From positions 930,001-994,000 of the forward strand of contig NZ_JAEHFX010000001.1 in assembly GCF_016623615.1 (NCBI RefSeq): a DNA stretch of 64,000 nucleotides, read 5' to 3'. The position numbers were made by a program, and so were the translations under genes. The notes under the pieces were generated by a model that was not told the origin of the DNA, made no database searches, and saw only the letters and a program-made list of their open reading frames with translations. Positions 1-8,010 of this stretch are shown piece by piece. Position 1 is the first letter of the stretch. Each line of letters starts with the position of its first letter. The DNA comes from Adhaeribacter terrigena (GTDB lineage Bacteria > Bacteroidota > Bacteroidia > Cytophagales > Hymenobacteraceae).

Positions 1-158
1 GGTTTCACAACCATGTTCCGGGTTCCGGAATCGGACTTTATATTGTGAACCGCATTGTTAAAAACCAAGGTGGCACGCTGGAGCTCGAAACAGAAGTTGA
101 CCGGGGTTCAACGTTTAAAATTTCCCTTCCGCACAAAGAAAAAAACGAAATAGCATGA
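1..158 (+). CDS. Sensor histidine kinase, C-terminal fragment
   Basis: The reading frame is open from the window edge to a TGA at 156-158 and encodes about 51 residues. It contains the G2 box of a HATPase_c domain (GSGIGLYIV) and the closing strand motif GSTFKISLP, so it is the end of the ATP-binding domain of a histidine kinase. The stop codon overlaps the ATG of the next gene in an ATGA arrangement, which suggests translational coupling with its response regulator. The sensor, dimerisation and N-box parts lie outside the window, so the signal cannot be inferred. Confidence 0.85.
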   Translation, partial: FHNHVPGSGIGLYIVNRIVKNQGGTLELETEVDRGSTFKISLPHKEKNEIA

Positions 159-598
159 GAAAATTATCGCCGCTGAAAATGATCATGTTGGTGGACGACG
201 ACGATACCACCAACTACCTGAACCAACGCCTGCTGGAGAAACTGGATGCCGCCGAAAAGGTGCTGGTTATGAAAGACGGCGAAGAAGCCCTGAATTACCT
301 TACCAAAGCCTGCGAATCGGCCCATTCCGAAGAGTTCCCTTGCCCGGACCTCATGTTCCTGGATATTAAAATGCCGGTTATGGATGGGTTTGAATTTCTG
401 GAAGCCTATAAGAATTCTAAACTTACTTTTAAACAGGAGATCGTGATCATGATGCTTACTTCGTCGGCCAGTTTCTACGATCTGGAAAAGCTGAAACAAT
501 TCCCCGACGTTAAAAAGCACTACTCCAAATCGTTAACCGAAACCGACGTAAAAGATATCATGGAAGCTTATTTCCCGGCCCACGTTTCGCAGGTTTGA
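155..598 (+). CDS. Single-domain response regulator (CheY-like receiver)
   Basis: A 147-residue protein made only of a receiver domain. The acidic pocket is the DDDD run at residues 14-17, the phosphoacceptor is Asp70 in FLDIKMPVMDG, and the switch Thr is T102 in MLTSS. The usual Lys-Pro at the end of strand 5 is Lys-Ser here (about K125-S126). There is no DNA-binding or enzymatic output domain, so it probably acts by protein contact or in a phosphorelay. It overlaps the upstream kinase by 4 nt. It matches the small receiver proteins often paired with hybrid or PAS kinases in Bacteroidota; the target is unknown. Confidence 0.9.
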   Translation: MRKLSPLKMIMLVDDDDTTNYLNQRLLEKLDAAEKVLVMKDGEEALNYLTKACESAHSEEFPCPDLMFLDIKMPVMDGFEFLEAYKNSKLTFKQEIVIMMLTSSASFYDLEKLKQFPDVKKHYSKSLTETDVKDIMEAYFPAHVSQV

Positions 599-650
599 TT
601 TTAAGATGGTTCGAATTTTCGATCTTTCGAAGATTCTACTTTTTGAAGAG

Positions 651-666
651 AAAACGGTATCGTTTT
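651..666. repeat. Dispersed core repeat copy
   Basis: AAAACGGTATCGTTTT. It is the exact reverse complement of the copy at 916-931. Confidence 0.75.
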
Positions 667-672
667 AGAATG

Positions 673-703
673 AAAAACTGCTTCAGCAACGGAGCAGTTT
701 TTT
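673..703 (+). terminator. Rho-independent terminator after response regulator
   Basis: A 10-bp stem AAAAACTGCT (673-682) pairs with AGCAGTTTTT (693-702) around a 10-nt loop, and a T run follows. Confidence 0.75.
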
Positions 704-709
704 GCTTTT

Positions 710-725
710 AAACCATATCGTTTTT
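710..725. repeat. Dispersed core repeat copy
   Basis: AAACCATATCGTTTTT, a diverged copy directly after the terminator T run. Confidence 0.6.
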
Positions 726-755
726 GATTGAGGTCCACTGAAAAAAATATTTCTT

Positions 756-851
756 AAATGCGAAATTCCTTCCCCAACCTCTTGAAAATGGGACTTTATC
801 AGATAACGTATTTTTGATAGTCTTCCTTTGAGGGGGAGGAATTACGCATTT
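756..851. repeat. Imperfect long inverted repeat
   Basis: The left arm at 756-781 begins AAATGCGAAATTCC and the right arm at 830-851 ends GGAATTACGCATTT. They pair over about 20 bases with a few mismatches around a 48-nt centre that contains the palindromic TTATCAGATAA. It may be a remnant of a small non-coding mobile element. Confidence 0.5.
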
Positions 852-878
852 CAAAGTCCAAGCCCAATAAAAACAAAA

Positions 879-910
879 GCCGCCCCGAAATACTTCGGGG
901 CGGCTTTTTC
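879..910. terminator. Strong bidirectional terminator
   Basis: GCCGCCCCGAA (879-889) pairs perfectly with TTCGGGGCGGC (894-904) around a 4-nt loop. A run of A lies on the left and T on the right, so it can end both the forward response-regulator transcript and the reverse peroxiredoxin transcript. Confidence 0.85.
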
Positions 911-915
911 TTATA

Positions 916-931
916 AAAACGATACCGTTTT
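916..931. repeat. Dispersed core repeat copy
   Basis: AAAACGATACCGTTTT, just outside the terminator and 50 nt from the peroxiredoxin stop codon. Confidence 0.75.
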
Positions 932-981
932 CCGGTAAAAAAGTCTTAAATCTTACCGCTTAAGTCTTTCGTCTGAAAAAA

Positions 982-1611
982 TTAGTGACGGCTCAGGTAG
1001 CTGGCAACGCCTTCGCGGGTAGCGCTCATGGCTTCTTTGCCTTCTTCCCAGTTAGCCGGGCAAACTTCGCCTTTTTCTTCGAAGTATTGCAGGGCCGTAA
1101 CCATGCGCAGCGCCTCATCGATTGAACGGCCCAGTGGCAGGTCGTTTACAACCTGGTGACGAACGATGCCTTCTTTGTCGATCAGGAACAGGCCGCGGTA
1201 AGCAACCGGCTCGCCTTTGAATTCCATTTCGCCTTCGTCGTTATAGTGGTATTCGCCGGCTAAAACATCGTAGTTGGTAGCAATGGTTTTAGAAGCATCG
1301 GCCACTAACGGGTAGTTTACGCCTTCAATGCCGCCTTTATCGCGCGGAGTAGATAACCAGGCAAAGTGAGAGAAATGCGTGTCGGTAGAGCAACCTACTA
1401 CGGCTACGTTCTTCGATTCGAATTCTGCCATGCGATCCTGGAACGCGATGATCTCAGTTGGGCAAACGAAGGTAAAGTCCATCGGGTAGAAATAGAAAAG
1501 TACGTGTTTCTTTCCCAGGTATTGATCTAATGAGAAATTCTCTACGAATTCACCGTCTACAACGGCAGTTGCTTTAAAATGAGGAGCTCTTTTTCCTACT
1601 AATACAGCCAT
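982..1611 (-). CDS. Typical 2-Cys peroxiredoxin (AhpC/Prx family)
   Basis: A 209-residue cytoplasmic thiol peroxidase that reduces H2O2 and organic peroxides. The peroxidatic Cys is C50 in FTFVCPTE and the resolving Cys is in GEVCPANW near the C-terminus, so the enzyme forms intersubunit disulfides. Length and both VCP motifs are typical of the AhpC/Prx1 class. No adjacent ahpF is seen, so the reductant is probably thioredoxin. A good Bacteroidota promoter lies upstream at 1693-1723, and the GC-rich terminator at 879-909 lies downstream. The gene appears monocistronic. Confidence 0.95.
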   Translation of the reverse strand: MAVLVGKRAPHFKATAVVDGEFVENFSLDQYLGKKHVLFYFYPMDFTFVCPTEIIAFQDRMAEFESKNVAVVGCSTDTHFSHFAWLSTPRDKGGIEGVNYPLVADASKTIATNYDVLAGEYHYNDEGEMEFKGEPVAYRGLFLIDKEGIVRHQVVNDLPLGRSIDEALRMVTALQYFEEKGEVCPANWEEGKEAMSATREGVASYLSRH

Positions 1612-1692
1612 GATTTTTTATAATTAAAAATTAGAAATTAAGAATTAGAAATTTCCAGAACGCGTAAGTACGCATGCCGAATAGGTTTGACA

Positions 1693-1723
1693 CAAAGCTA
1701 CGCCGGAAGGTTGGGAAAGGCAA
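1693..1723 (-). promoter_or_regulatory. Bacteroidota-type promoter of the peroxiredoxin gene
   Basis: On the minus strand there is TTG (1723-1721), a 20-nt spacer, then TAGCTTTG (1700-1693). This fits the TTG-N19-21-TAnnTTTG consensus. It implies a leader of about 75 nt, which includes a degenerate AT repeat at 1620-1650. Confidence 0.7.
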
Positions 1724-1768
1724 GTTTTGGGCTTGGGTTTATTATTTGGGTTATTCAAAATAAAAGCC

Positions 1769-2428
1769 TTATTGAATAGAAAAATTAAAAGTTCTCTCCT
1801 GTGCTCCGGGTTCACAAGGATATCCATATTTTTTCGAATATTCGCCAAGTCTGGTAATCGCATCAATTGCAGCTTTATCGCATTCAGGAGACAAACTTTT
1901 TATTATCAATATATCTGTTATTAAACAATCGGGCTGAATTTTGTATCCAATTTTAACCTTACCTTCAATATTCTTTTTTGCAGCCGTTTCTGGGTAATTA
2001 ATATCTGCTCTTATCTCCGGGTTCAAGTACTTTTTATTGGTGTAATCATACCGTTCTATAACTTGTCCGTTTTCTCTTCTGGTTTTCCAAACACCTATTT
2101 TTTTATCCTTCTGATAGTTTCCTTTCGATTTTATTATTGAAGGCTCAGAATACTCAACCCATTCTCCATTTTTCTTGCCATTCAAAAAGTTACCTCTTAT
2201 TCTGATAAAAAAGTCAAGATTTTCTGGGTGGGAATGGTTAAAATCGGTTGGTTTAAAATAAGCAACATATTCGCCATGCTTGATGTTTTTATTAGATTTC
2301 AGTACCGAATAGCTTTCAAAAACTTCCTTCGAGCCCTTGAATTTAACAATAACGTGTTTGGTGGCTTGTGGAAGGGCTACGAAATTGCAGCTCAATAAAA
2401 TAAACCAAACAAATAGTGATTGTTTCAT
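1769..2428 (-). CDS. Secreted protein with MORN-like region and TonB C-terminal-like domain
   Basis: I start it at the ATG at 2428 (MKQSLFVWFILL), which gives a clean signal peptide; a longer ORF begins at 2449. The middle third has MORN/YwqK-type repeats (GKKNGEWVEYSE, KKIGVWKTRRENGQ). The end looks like a TonB C-terminal domain (YPETAAKKNIEGKVKIGYKI and a conserved CDKAAIDAITRL segment). There is no transmembrane anchor of the TonB kind, so coupling to ExbBD is doubtful. It is markedly more AT-rich than its neighbours and sits 27 nt from the acs stop. The function is unknown. Confidence 0.75.
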   Translation of the reverse strand: MKQSLFVWFILLSCNFVALPQATKHVIVKFKGSKEVFESYSVLKSNKNIKHGEYVAYFKPTDFNHSHPENLDFFIRIRGNFLNGKKNGEWVEYSEPSIIKSKGNYQKDKKIGVWKTRRENGQVIERYDYTNKKYLNPEIRADINYPETAAKKNIEGKVKIGYKIQPDCLITDILIIKSLSPECDKAAIDAITRLGEYSKKYGYPCEPGAQERTFNFSIQ

Positions 2429-2455
2429 AGTAAATACACACTGGTACAAGGAAAA

Positions 2456-4375
2456 CTAAACTCCAGTTTTCCCCGCCAACCTCACCGCCCCCGCTTTAAT
2501 TTCCTCTACCACTTCCGGATCCAGCAACGTAGAAGTATCGCCTAAATTCCCGGTTTCACCTTCCGCAATTTTTCTTAGAATACGCCGCATGATCTTGCCC
2601 GAACGGGTTTTGGGTAAATTGCTTACGATCTGGATTTTTTCCGGTCGCGCAATTGGTCCGATCATTTTCACCACCATTTCGTTGATTTCTGCTATCAGTT
2701 GTGCTTCGTTTTCCGGTTGCTTTTCACATATCACGTAGGCGTAAATGGCGTGGCCTTTAATGCTGTGCGGGTAACCTACCACGGCGCTTTCCACTACGTT
2801 CGGGTGTTCGTCTATCGCGCTTTCAATTTCGGCCGTGCCAAAACGGTGCCCGGAAACGTTAATTACGTCGTCTACGCGGCCCATGATGCGGTAATGGCCG
2901 TCCTGGTCACGTTTGCAGCCGTCGCCGGTAAAATAAAGATTAGGATACGTGGCAAAGTAATTCTGGCGGCAGCGTTCGTGATCGCCCCAGGTGGTGCGGA
3001 ACATGCCCGGCCACGGAAATTTCAGGCACAAATTACCTTCTACGCCGTTGCCTTCAATTAAATTGCCTTCGTTATCTACCAGAACGGGTTGCACGCCGGG
3101 CAGCGGCAGCATGGCGTAACTTGGTTTGGTTGGCGTTATGCCGGCAATCGGAGAAATTAAAATGCCACCGTTTTCGGTTTGCCACCAGGTATCCACGATC
3201 GGGCAGCGTTTGCGGCCTACGTGTTCGTCGTACCAATGCCAGGCTTCTTCGTTTATGGGTTCGCCTACGGAGCCTAAAACTCGAAGGCTTTTCATTTCGA
3301 ACTTTTGCGGAATTTGGGGCCCGAAGGCTTCCAGCGAACGAATGGCGGTTGGGGAAGTATAAAAAATATTCACGCCGTATTTCTCAATAATTTCCCAGTA
3401 CCGGCCGGCATCAGGGTAAGTAGGAATACCTTCGAACATGAGCGTGGTGGCGCCGGCCAGTAACGGACCGTACACAATATAGGAATGCCCGGTGATCCAG
3501 CCAATGTCTGCGGTGCACCAGTAAATTTCGCCTTGCCGGTACTGGAAAACGTTGCGGAAGGTATAATCGGTATAAACCATGTAGCCGCCGGTAGTGTGCA
3601 CCACACCTTTCGGTTTGCCGGTAGAGCCAGAGGTGTAAAGAATGAAAAGCGGATCTTCGGCATCAACGCTTACGACTTCGTTATTGGAATTTACTTCGTT
3701 CAGTTCGTCGTGCCACCACAGATCGCGGCCTTCGTGCATCGTAACTTCGGTGCCGGTGCGCCGCAAAACCAATACTTTCTCGATGGTTGGCGTCTGGGTT
3801 AAAGCCTCGTCGGCGATTGCTTTCAGCGGAGTAGTTTTGGCGCCGCGATAGGAAGCATCGGCCGTTAAAAGCATTTTGCAACCGCTGTCGTTAATTCTAT
3901 CGGCTATGGCCTGGGCTGAAAAACCGGCAAAAACCACTGAATGGATGGCACCAATGCGGGCGCAGGCCAGCGTGGCAATAGCCAGTTCCGGCACCATGGG
4001 CAGGTAAATGCAAACGCGGTCGCCTTTGGAAATGCCATTGCGCAGCAGTATGTTGGCCAACTGACAAACCTTGATGTGCAGCTCAATGTAAGAAAGTACA
4101 ATGTTGCCTTCGTTGGGGTCGTTGGGTTCCCAGATAATAGCGGGCTGGTCGCCGTGTACCTCCAGGTGCCGGTCCAGGGCATTTTCGGTGATGTTTAGCT
4201 GGCCGCCTTTAAACCATTCGATCTTCGGTTCCCGGAAATTCCAGTTCAGAATTTGATCCCACTTTTTGTGCCAGGTAAATTTTTCGGCTTTATCGGCCCA
4301 GAAGGCTTCCGGGTTTGCTACGCTGAGTTGGTACTGTTTTTCGTATTCGGCAAAAGAAGTGATGTCGGGCTGCAT
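2456..4375 (-). CDS. acs: Acetyl-CoA synthetase
   Basis: A 639-residue AMP-forming enzyme that turns acetate, ATP and CoA into acetyl-CoA. The P-loop-like motif YTSGSTGKPKG lies at about 247-257, and the catalytic, acetylation-sensitive Lys is about K594 in TRSGKIMRR. The WWQTENG and YFTGDG motifs are present, and the length fits the family (about 650). I chose the ATG at 4375 (MQPDITSF) over a TTG two codons upstream. It faces away from the VOC gene at 4648. Confidence 0.96.
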   Translation of the reverse strand: MQPDITSFAEYEKQYQLSVANPEAFWADKAEKFTWHKKWDQILNWNFREPKIEWFKGGQLNITENALDRHLEVHGDQPAIIWEPNDPNEGNIVLSYIELHIKVCQLANILLRNGISKGDRVCIYLPMVPELAIATLACARIGAIHSVVFAGFSAQAIADRINDSGCKMLLTADASYRGAKTTPLKAIADEALTQTPTIEKVLVLRRTGTEVTMHEGRDLWWHDELNEVNSNNEVVSVDAEDPLFILYTSGSTGKPKGVVHTTGGYMVYTDYTFRNVFQYRQGEIYWCTADIGWITGHSYIVYGPLLAGATTLMFEGIPTYPDAGRYWEIIEKYGVNIFYTSPTAIRSLEAFGPQIPQKFEMKSLRVLGSVGEPINEEAWHWYDEHVGRKRCPIVDTWWQTENGGILISPIAGITPTKPSYAMLPLPGVQPVLVDNEGNLIEGNGVEGNLCLKFPWPGMFRTTWGDHERCRQNYFATYPNLYFTGDGCKRDQDGHYRIMGRVDDVINVSGHRFGTAEIESAIDEHPNVVESAVVGYPHSIKGHAIYAYVICEKQPENEAQLIAEINEMVVKMIGPIARPEKIQIVSNLPKTRSGKIMRRILRKIAEGETGNLGDTSTLLDPEVVEEIKAGAVRLAGKTGV

Positions 4376-4380
4376 AGTCA

Positions 4381-4410
4381 AATTTGAAGATTTGGAAATT
4401 TGAAAATTTG
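4381..4410. repeat. Degenerate AAATTTG tandem repeat
   Basis: Four imperfect copies of a 7-8 bp unit (AAATTTGAAGATTTG and variants) lie just upstream of the acs start codon and run directly into a core repeat. The same unit appears at 5037-5068, 5187-5220, 10838-10862, 21800-21820 and 60058-60127. Confidence 0.7.
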
Positions 4411-4440
4411 AAACGGTAGGGAAAAGGCCTGAAAAAGTAA
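4410..4440. repeat. Dispersed core repeat, extended copy, reverse orientation
   Basis: GAAACGGTAGGGAAAA is followed by GGCCTGAAAAAGTAA, which is the reverse complement of the usual ACTTTTTCAGG flank. Confidence 0.75.
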
Positions 4441-4647
4441 TGCATACTCTAAAAAACCGGTTCCGGATTTGAAAAGTTAATAAGTTTTCGGGAAAAGATA
4501 ACCGGGCAGGCCTGATTTTTTTGTCAGCAACCGGCTTGCTGTCAGAACATGGGGTTAAGAAATATTTAAAAGCAGGGAAGGGTTTGCCGAAGGTTCCGGA
4601 AAAACGCTATCTTGCTAACCTGAAAAACTAACCCCAAAATAATAATT

Positions 4648-5025
4648 ATGAAATCCAATTACATTAACTGGTTCGAAATTCCGGTTACCGACATGAGCCG
4701 CGCTTCAAAATTCTACAACGAAGTTTTTGGTATTGAAGTGCAAGCGTTCCCTTACGGCGAAGATCAGGAAATGGGAATTTTTGCGCACACCCAGGAAACC
4801 GGCGTTGCCGGCGCGCTGGTAAAAGGGCAGGGCTACGAACCTTCTGCCAAAGGACCGTTACTTTACCTGAACGGCGGCGAGGATCTTTCAAACGCGTTAG
4901 CCAAAGTAGAAGCTGCCGGCGGCAGCGTGCTGATGGAAAAATTCCAGATATCTCCGGAAAACGGCTACATGGCTATTTTCCTGGATACCGAAGGCAATAA
5001 ACTGGCTATGCATTCTATGAACTAG
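4648..5025 (+). CDS. VOC family protein (glyoxalase/dioxygenase fold)
   Basis: A 125-residue single-domain protein with paired beta-alpha-beta-beta-beta modules. It starts NYINWFEIPVTDMSRASKFYNEVFGIEV and ends with a beta-strand carrying an acidic residue (IFLDTEGNKLAMHS). This matches the YdcJ/PA2721-like VOC group. VOC proteins bind a divalent metal and include isomerases, dioxygenases and antibiotic-binding proteins, and the sequence alone does not say which. It is probably monocistronic, with a strong terminator at 5085-5120. Confidence 0.85.
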   Translation: MKSNYINWFEIPVTDMSRASKFYNEVFGIEVQAFPYGEDQEMGIFAHTQETGVAGALVKGQGYEPSAKGPLLYLNGGEDLSNALAKVEAAGGSVLMEKFQISPENGYMAIFLDTEGNKLAMHSMN

Positions 5026-5036
5026 GATTTCCTGAT

Positions 5037-5068
5037 CTGGAAATTTGAAGATTTGAAAATTTGGAGAT
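5037..5068. repeat. AAATTTG-type repeat, left arm
   Basis: GGAAATTTGAAGATTTG and relatives follow the VOC stop codon. The array is inverted relative to 5187-5220, so the two arms could pair around the terminator and the second hairpin between them. Confidence 0.65.
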
Positions 5069-5084
5069 GATCCGGTTTTCAAAA

Positions 5085-5122
5085 ACAAAAGGCCCCTGAT
5101 TTATTTCAGGGGCCTTTTGTTT
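5085..5122. terminator. Strong bidirectional terminator
   Basis: A perfect 15-bp stem (5085-5099 with 5106-5120, core AGGCCCCTGA) has a 6-nt loop, flanked by A on the left and T on the right. It separates the convergent VOC and enoyl-CoA hydratase genes. Confidence 0.85.
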
Positions 5123-5126
5123 TTGC

Positions 5127-5172
5127 GTTGCTGGCGCAAGTTACGCTTTGGCTTAACACTTGCGCCAGCAAC
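5127..5172. repeat. Perfect 15-bp inverted repeat without T run
   Basis: GTTGCTGGCGCAAGT (5127-5141) pairs exactly with 5158-5172 around a 16-nt loop. It lies right behind the terminator, and no T tract follows. Confidence 0.7.
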
Positions 5173-5186
5173 TTAAGATTAGAAAA

Positions 5187-5220
5187 CATTTTCAAATCTT
5201 CAAATTTCTAAATTTGAATT
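5187..5220. repeat. AAATTTG-type repeat, right arm
   Basis: This array of TTCAAATCTTC-type units is inverted relative to 5037-5068. It runs into the stop codon of the enoyl-CoA hydratase gene. Confidence 0.65.
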
Positions 5221-5992
5221 ACTTTCCGGTAAACTGTGGCGCGCGTTTCTCCACGAAAGCGTTCATGCCTTCTTTCTGATCTTCGGAAGCAAAGCACATG
5301 TAGAAATTCTTCCGCTCAAAATACAAGCCTTCATCTAAACCGGTTTCAAACGAACGGTTCACGCTTTCTTTTGCCAGTTTAACGGCTACCGGACTCATTT
5401 TTGCAATTTCAGCGGCCAGTTTCAGGGCTTCTTCCAGATATAATTCCACGGGCACCACGCGGTTTACTAAACCGTGTTTTTCTGCTTCTTCGGCCGAAAT
5501 AAATTTGCCGGTCAGCACCATTTCCATGGCTTTGGCTTTACCTAAGGCTTTGGTTAAACGCTGCGTGCCGCCGGCGCCCGGCATTACGCCAATTTTAATT
5601 TCCGGCTGACCAAATTGCGCGGTTTCCGAAGCAATGATCATGTCGCAGGTCATGGCCAGTTCGCAGCCGCCACCTAAGGCAAAACCAGAAACGGCGGCAA
5701 TGATTGGTTTCTTCGTTTTCTTGATCTGATCCCAGGTAGAGAATTGGTCGATGTTGAACATATCGATTGCGGTTTTGCCGGCCATCTGTTTAATATCAGC
5801 ACCGGCGGCAAAAGCGCGTTCGTTGCCGGTTAGTACAATAGCGCGCACGCTGTCATCGTCGTCGAGTTGTTTCAGTGCATCGCGCAGCTCGCCCATTAAC
5901 TGTAAATTCAACGCATTCAGTTCTTTCGGACGGTTCAGCTCGATTAAGGCAACGTGTTCCTGGTGGTTTGGGGTAACTTTTATGAATTCCAT
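5219..5992 (-). CDS. Enoyl-CoA hydratase (crotonase)
   Basis: A 257-residue cytoplasmic crotonase that hydrates trans-2-enoyl-CoA in fatty-acid beta-oxidation. Both catalytic glutamates are recognisable: E111 in GGGCELAM and E131 in GQPEIKIGVMPGAGGTQRL. The oxyanion-hole segment AFAAGADIKQM is at about 60-70. The length is typical of the short bacterial form. No thiolase or FadB is nearby, so the exact acyl-CoA substrate is open, and a 3-hydroxybutyryl-CoA dehydratase role is also possible. Confidence 0.93.
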   Translation of the reverse strand: MEFIKVTPNHQEHVALIELNRPKELNALNLQLMGELRDALKQLDDDDSVRAIVLTGNERAFAAGADIKQMAGKTAIDMFNIDQFSTWDQIKKTKKPIIAAVSGFALGGGCELAMTCDMIIASETAQFGQPEIKIGVMPGAGGTQRLTKALGKAKAMEMVLTGKFISAEEAEKHGLVNRVVPVELYLEEALKLAAEIAKMSPVAVKLAKESVNRSFETGLDEGLYFERKNFYMCFASEDQKEGMNAFVEKRAPQFTGK

Positions 5993-6034
5993 AGTTTTAA
6001 ATTTTTAGACATAGGTATCAAGACACAAGTATCA

Positions 6035-6072
6035 GGACTTTTTTAGGTAAAAACGCTAGCGTTTTCGGGGTT
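6035..6072. repeat. Dispersed core repeat with perfectly palindromic core
   Basis: GGACTTTTTTAGGT precedes the core AAAACGCTAGCGTTTT at 6050-6065, a perfect 16-bp palindrome and the most symmetric copy seen. Confidence 0.8.
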
Positions 6073-6083
6073 AAAGGTGGCGG

Positions 6084-6551
6084 TCATTTCATTTCGACAT
6101 CTTTATATTTTTCGTCACCAAAACCTTCGCCAATATAGACATAATCAATTTTAGGGGTTCCTTTTTCATTAATAATGATCAGGCCAATATTGTCAACAGT
6201 ATCTCCAGTAGGAGCCCAAACATAAGAAATTGAATACAAATTGTATTTTGAATTTTCTTTAATCACTCTTAAAGTTTCAGGCGTTTTAATATTCATGTCC
6301 TGAGCATTTAAGAAGGGATCCCAATCTAACTCATTCTCACGATATTGCTTTTCCAGGAAAGAAACTAGTCTACTAGTACAGTAAGATTTTAATATTGAAT
6401 CTCTTTTCGAAATGCTTTCAGCTTCTTTTGAAAGCTCCCCATTATACTCTTGGTAAAATTTCTTAATAAAAAGAATATCTTCCTTCTCTGTACTTAAATT
6501 ATTACATCCGCAGATAAATTGAAGTATGATAACAAAAAGAAAATTCTTCAT
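6084..6551 (-). CDS. Putative lipoprotein, unknown function
   Basis: I start at the ATG at 6551 (MKNFLFVIILQFICGC), which gives a lipoprotein signal with a Cys at about residue 16; the ORF extends upstream to 6650 without a better start. The mature part is about 140 residues with a C-terminal half rich in beta strands (NLYSISYVWAPTGDTV, IGLIIINEKGTPKIDYVYIGEGF). It resembles DUF3828-type small periplasmic proteins, but I am not sure. It is much more AT-rich than its neighbours and is bounded by short inverted GTCATTTC/GAAATGAC motifs (6083-6098 and 6615-6625), which hints at acquisition. Confidence 0.65.
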   Translation of the reverse strand: MKNFLFVIILQFICGCNNLSTEKEDILFIKKFYQEYNGELSKEAESISKRDSILKSYCTSRLVSFLEKQYRENELDWDPFLNAQDMNIKTPETLRVIKENSKYNLYSISYVWAPTGDTVDNIGLIIINEKGTPKIDYVYIGEGFGDEKYKDVEMK

Positions 6552-6591
6552 CAATTTAAATTTAAAGGAACCTGAATCAAAACTACTACTT

Positions 6592-6626
6592 ATTGGGTGA
6601 GGTTTCTCCCTGTGGTCGAAATGACG
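6592..6626. repeat. Short dispersed motif at gene boundary
   Basis: On the minus strand this reads GTCATTTCGACCACAGGGAG followed by AAACCTCACCC. I have the impression that this type of sequence recurs between genes in Bacteroidota, but only this copy and a half copy near 6083 occur here. Confidence 0.4.
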
Positions 6627-6633
6627 CGGAATA

Positions 6634-7893
6634 TTAAGCCCGGCAGGCAAACTGGTACGTATTCCGGGTCCGTTGCTCGAGCAATATTTCTTTACCGGAA
6701 GTCAAATTCCGGATGCTTTCCGAATCGTAGTTTTTGATGGTGAAAAGTTGCAGTGAAATGTTGTATTGAATTACGAATTGATCGCGCAGGGTTTCCATGA
6801 GTTTTTCCATCCTGGCGCCGTGGTAATCGGTGCAGATAGAAAAGGAAATGGCGGAATTCTGCATCAGGTTTATTTTAATGCGCAGCTCGGAAAGTACGTG
6901 AAAAATGGTGCTTAAATTCTGCTCCGAAATAAACGAAAAATCTTTCACCCCGAAGGAGATGAGGCATTGGTTCTGCTTTAAAATAAACGCCGGCGCCAGT
7001 TTTTCGTGCGGACAATTTCCGATGCGCGTTCCTTCACTCTCCGGATCCAGAAACGATTTTACGAATAACGGAATCTGCCGGTCGGCCAGCGGTTTTATGG
7101 TTTTAGGGTGAATAACCGAAGCGCCGTAATAAGCCATTTCAATGGTTTCCTGGTAGGAGATCTGCGGGTAGCGCACCGTATTTGAGAAAATCTTCGGATC
7201 AGCGTTGAGTAAACCGGCCACATCTTTCCATATCGTCATACTTTGGGCTTTGAGGCAATAAGCAAAAATGGCTGCGCTGTAATCTGAACCTTCGCGGCCA
7301 AGCGTAGTAGTTTGCCCGTCGGAGGTGCCACCAATGAAGCCCTGGGTAACAATGATCTGGTTTTTTAGCATTTCCGGCAGGTCGCGCTGGATCAGTTTTT
7401 CGGTCCAGGTCCAGTCTACTTTGCCTTCGCGCCAGGTGCTGTCGGTCTGGATATATTTGCGGCAATCGAGCCACATGGCCGGCAGGTTTTCGGCTTTCAG
7501 GAAATGATGGAGCAGGGTAGAAGCCAGCAATTCGCCGAAGGAAATGACCTGGTCGTACTGCTGATCGAATTTATCGGGAACCAGGTTCTGCAGTTTTTCT
7601 TCGAGCTCCACAAATAAATGTTCCAGCGCCTCGTAAACCGGGTTTCCTTTTTCCGGAAATAATTCCTGGGTCACCGAAAAATGGTAGGTTTTTAAGGCAA
7701 AAAAGTCGGAGGAATAGTTTTGCTGCTGATGTGCCAGGCCGAAAATGGTTTCCAGAGCGTTGGTAGTTTTGCCAATAGCCGAAACCACGATCAGCAATTG
7801 CCCCGAAACGCTATGCTTTTGAACGATAAAACTAACGTTCCGGAAAGCAGCTGCATCTTTTACCGAAGCGCCGCCGAACTTGAAAACCTGCAT
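6634..7893 (-). CDS. lysC: Aspartate kinase (monofunctional)
   Basis: A 419-residue enzyme that phosphorylates aspartate, the first step toward lysine, threonine, methionine and isoleucine. The N-terminal amino-acid-kinase domain begins VFKFGGASVKD (3-13) and has the GREGSDYSAAIFA motif at about 200. The tail has two ACT-like segments (LISFGVKDFSFISEQNLSTIFHVLSELRIKINLM), the usual feedback site. It is divergent from fbp, with starts 118 nt apart. There is no fused homoserine dehydrogenase. Confidence 0.93.
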   Translation of the reverse strand: MQVFKFGGASVKDAAAFRNVSFIVQKHSVSGQLLIVVSAIGKTTNALETIFGLAHQQQNYSSDFFALKTYHFSVTQELFPEKGNPVYEALEHLFVELEEKLQNLVPDKFDQQYDQVISFGELLASTLLHHFLKAENLPAMWLDCRKYIQTDSTWREGKVDWTWTEKLIQRDLPEMLKNQIIVTQGFIGGTSDGQTTTLGREGSDYSAAIFAYCLKAQSMTIWKDVAGLLNADPKIFSNTVRYPQISYQETIEMAYYGASVIHPKTIKPLADRQIPLFVKSFLDPESEGTRIGNCPHEKLAPAFILKQNQCLISFGVKDFSFISEQNLSTIFHVLSELRIKINLMQNSAISFSICTDYHGARMEKLMETLRDQFVIQYNISLQLFTIKNYDSESIRNLTSGKEILLEQRTRNTYQFACRA

Positions 7894-7929
7894 GTTTACT
7901 AAAATTATGAAGCTGTAAATGTAGAAAGC

Positions 7930-7961
7930 TTGGTTTTATCGCGCAAATAATTATATTTTTG
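7930..7961 (+). promoter_or_regulatory. Promoter of fbp
   Basis: TTG at 7930-7932, a 21-nt spacer and TATTTTTG at 7954-7961 match the Bacteroidota sigma-A consensus. The start codon lies about 50 nt further on. Confidence 0.75.
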
Positions 7962-8010
7962 TGGCATCAATCACTTGCTAACATAACTCCCAGTTTTTAT
8001 TCCCAGACAA

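Larger units (their letters stand above)
599..981. other. Intergenic region rich in palindromes
   Basis: This 383-nt gap between convergent genes contains no plausible ORF. It holds three copies of the dispersed core repeat (651, 710, 916), a terminator for the response regulator (673-702), an imperfect long inverted repeat (756-851) and a GC-rich terminator (879-909). Confidence 0.8.

Noticed and set aside
1645-1866. Minus-strand ORF of 73 codons near the peroxiredoxin gene
   Set aside because: It overlaps the better supported MORN/TonB-C gene in another frame and covers the peroxiredoxin promoter.
3485-3851. Several long antisense ORFs across acs, S8 and other core genes
   Set aside because: They follow codon bias of the true gene on the opposite strand and have no domain or start context.
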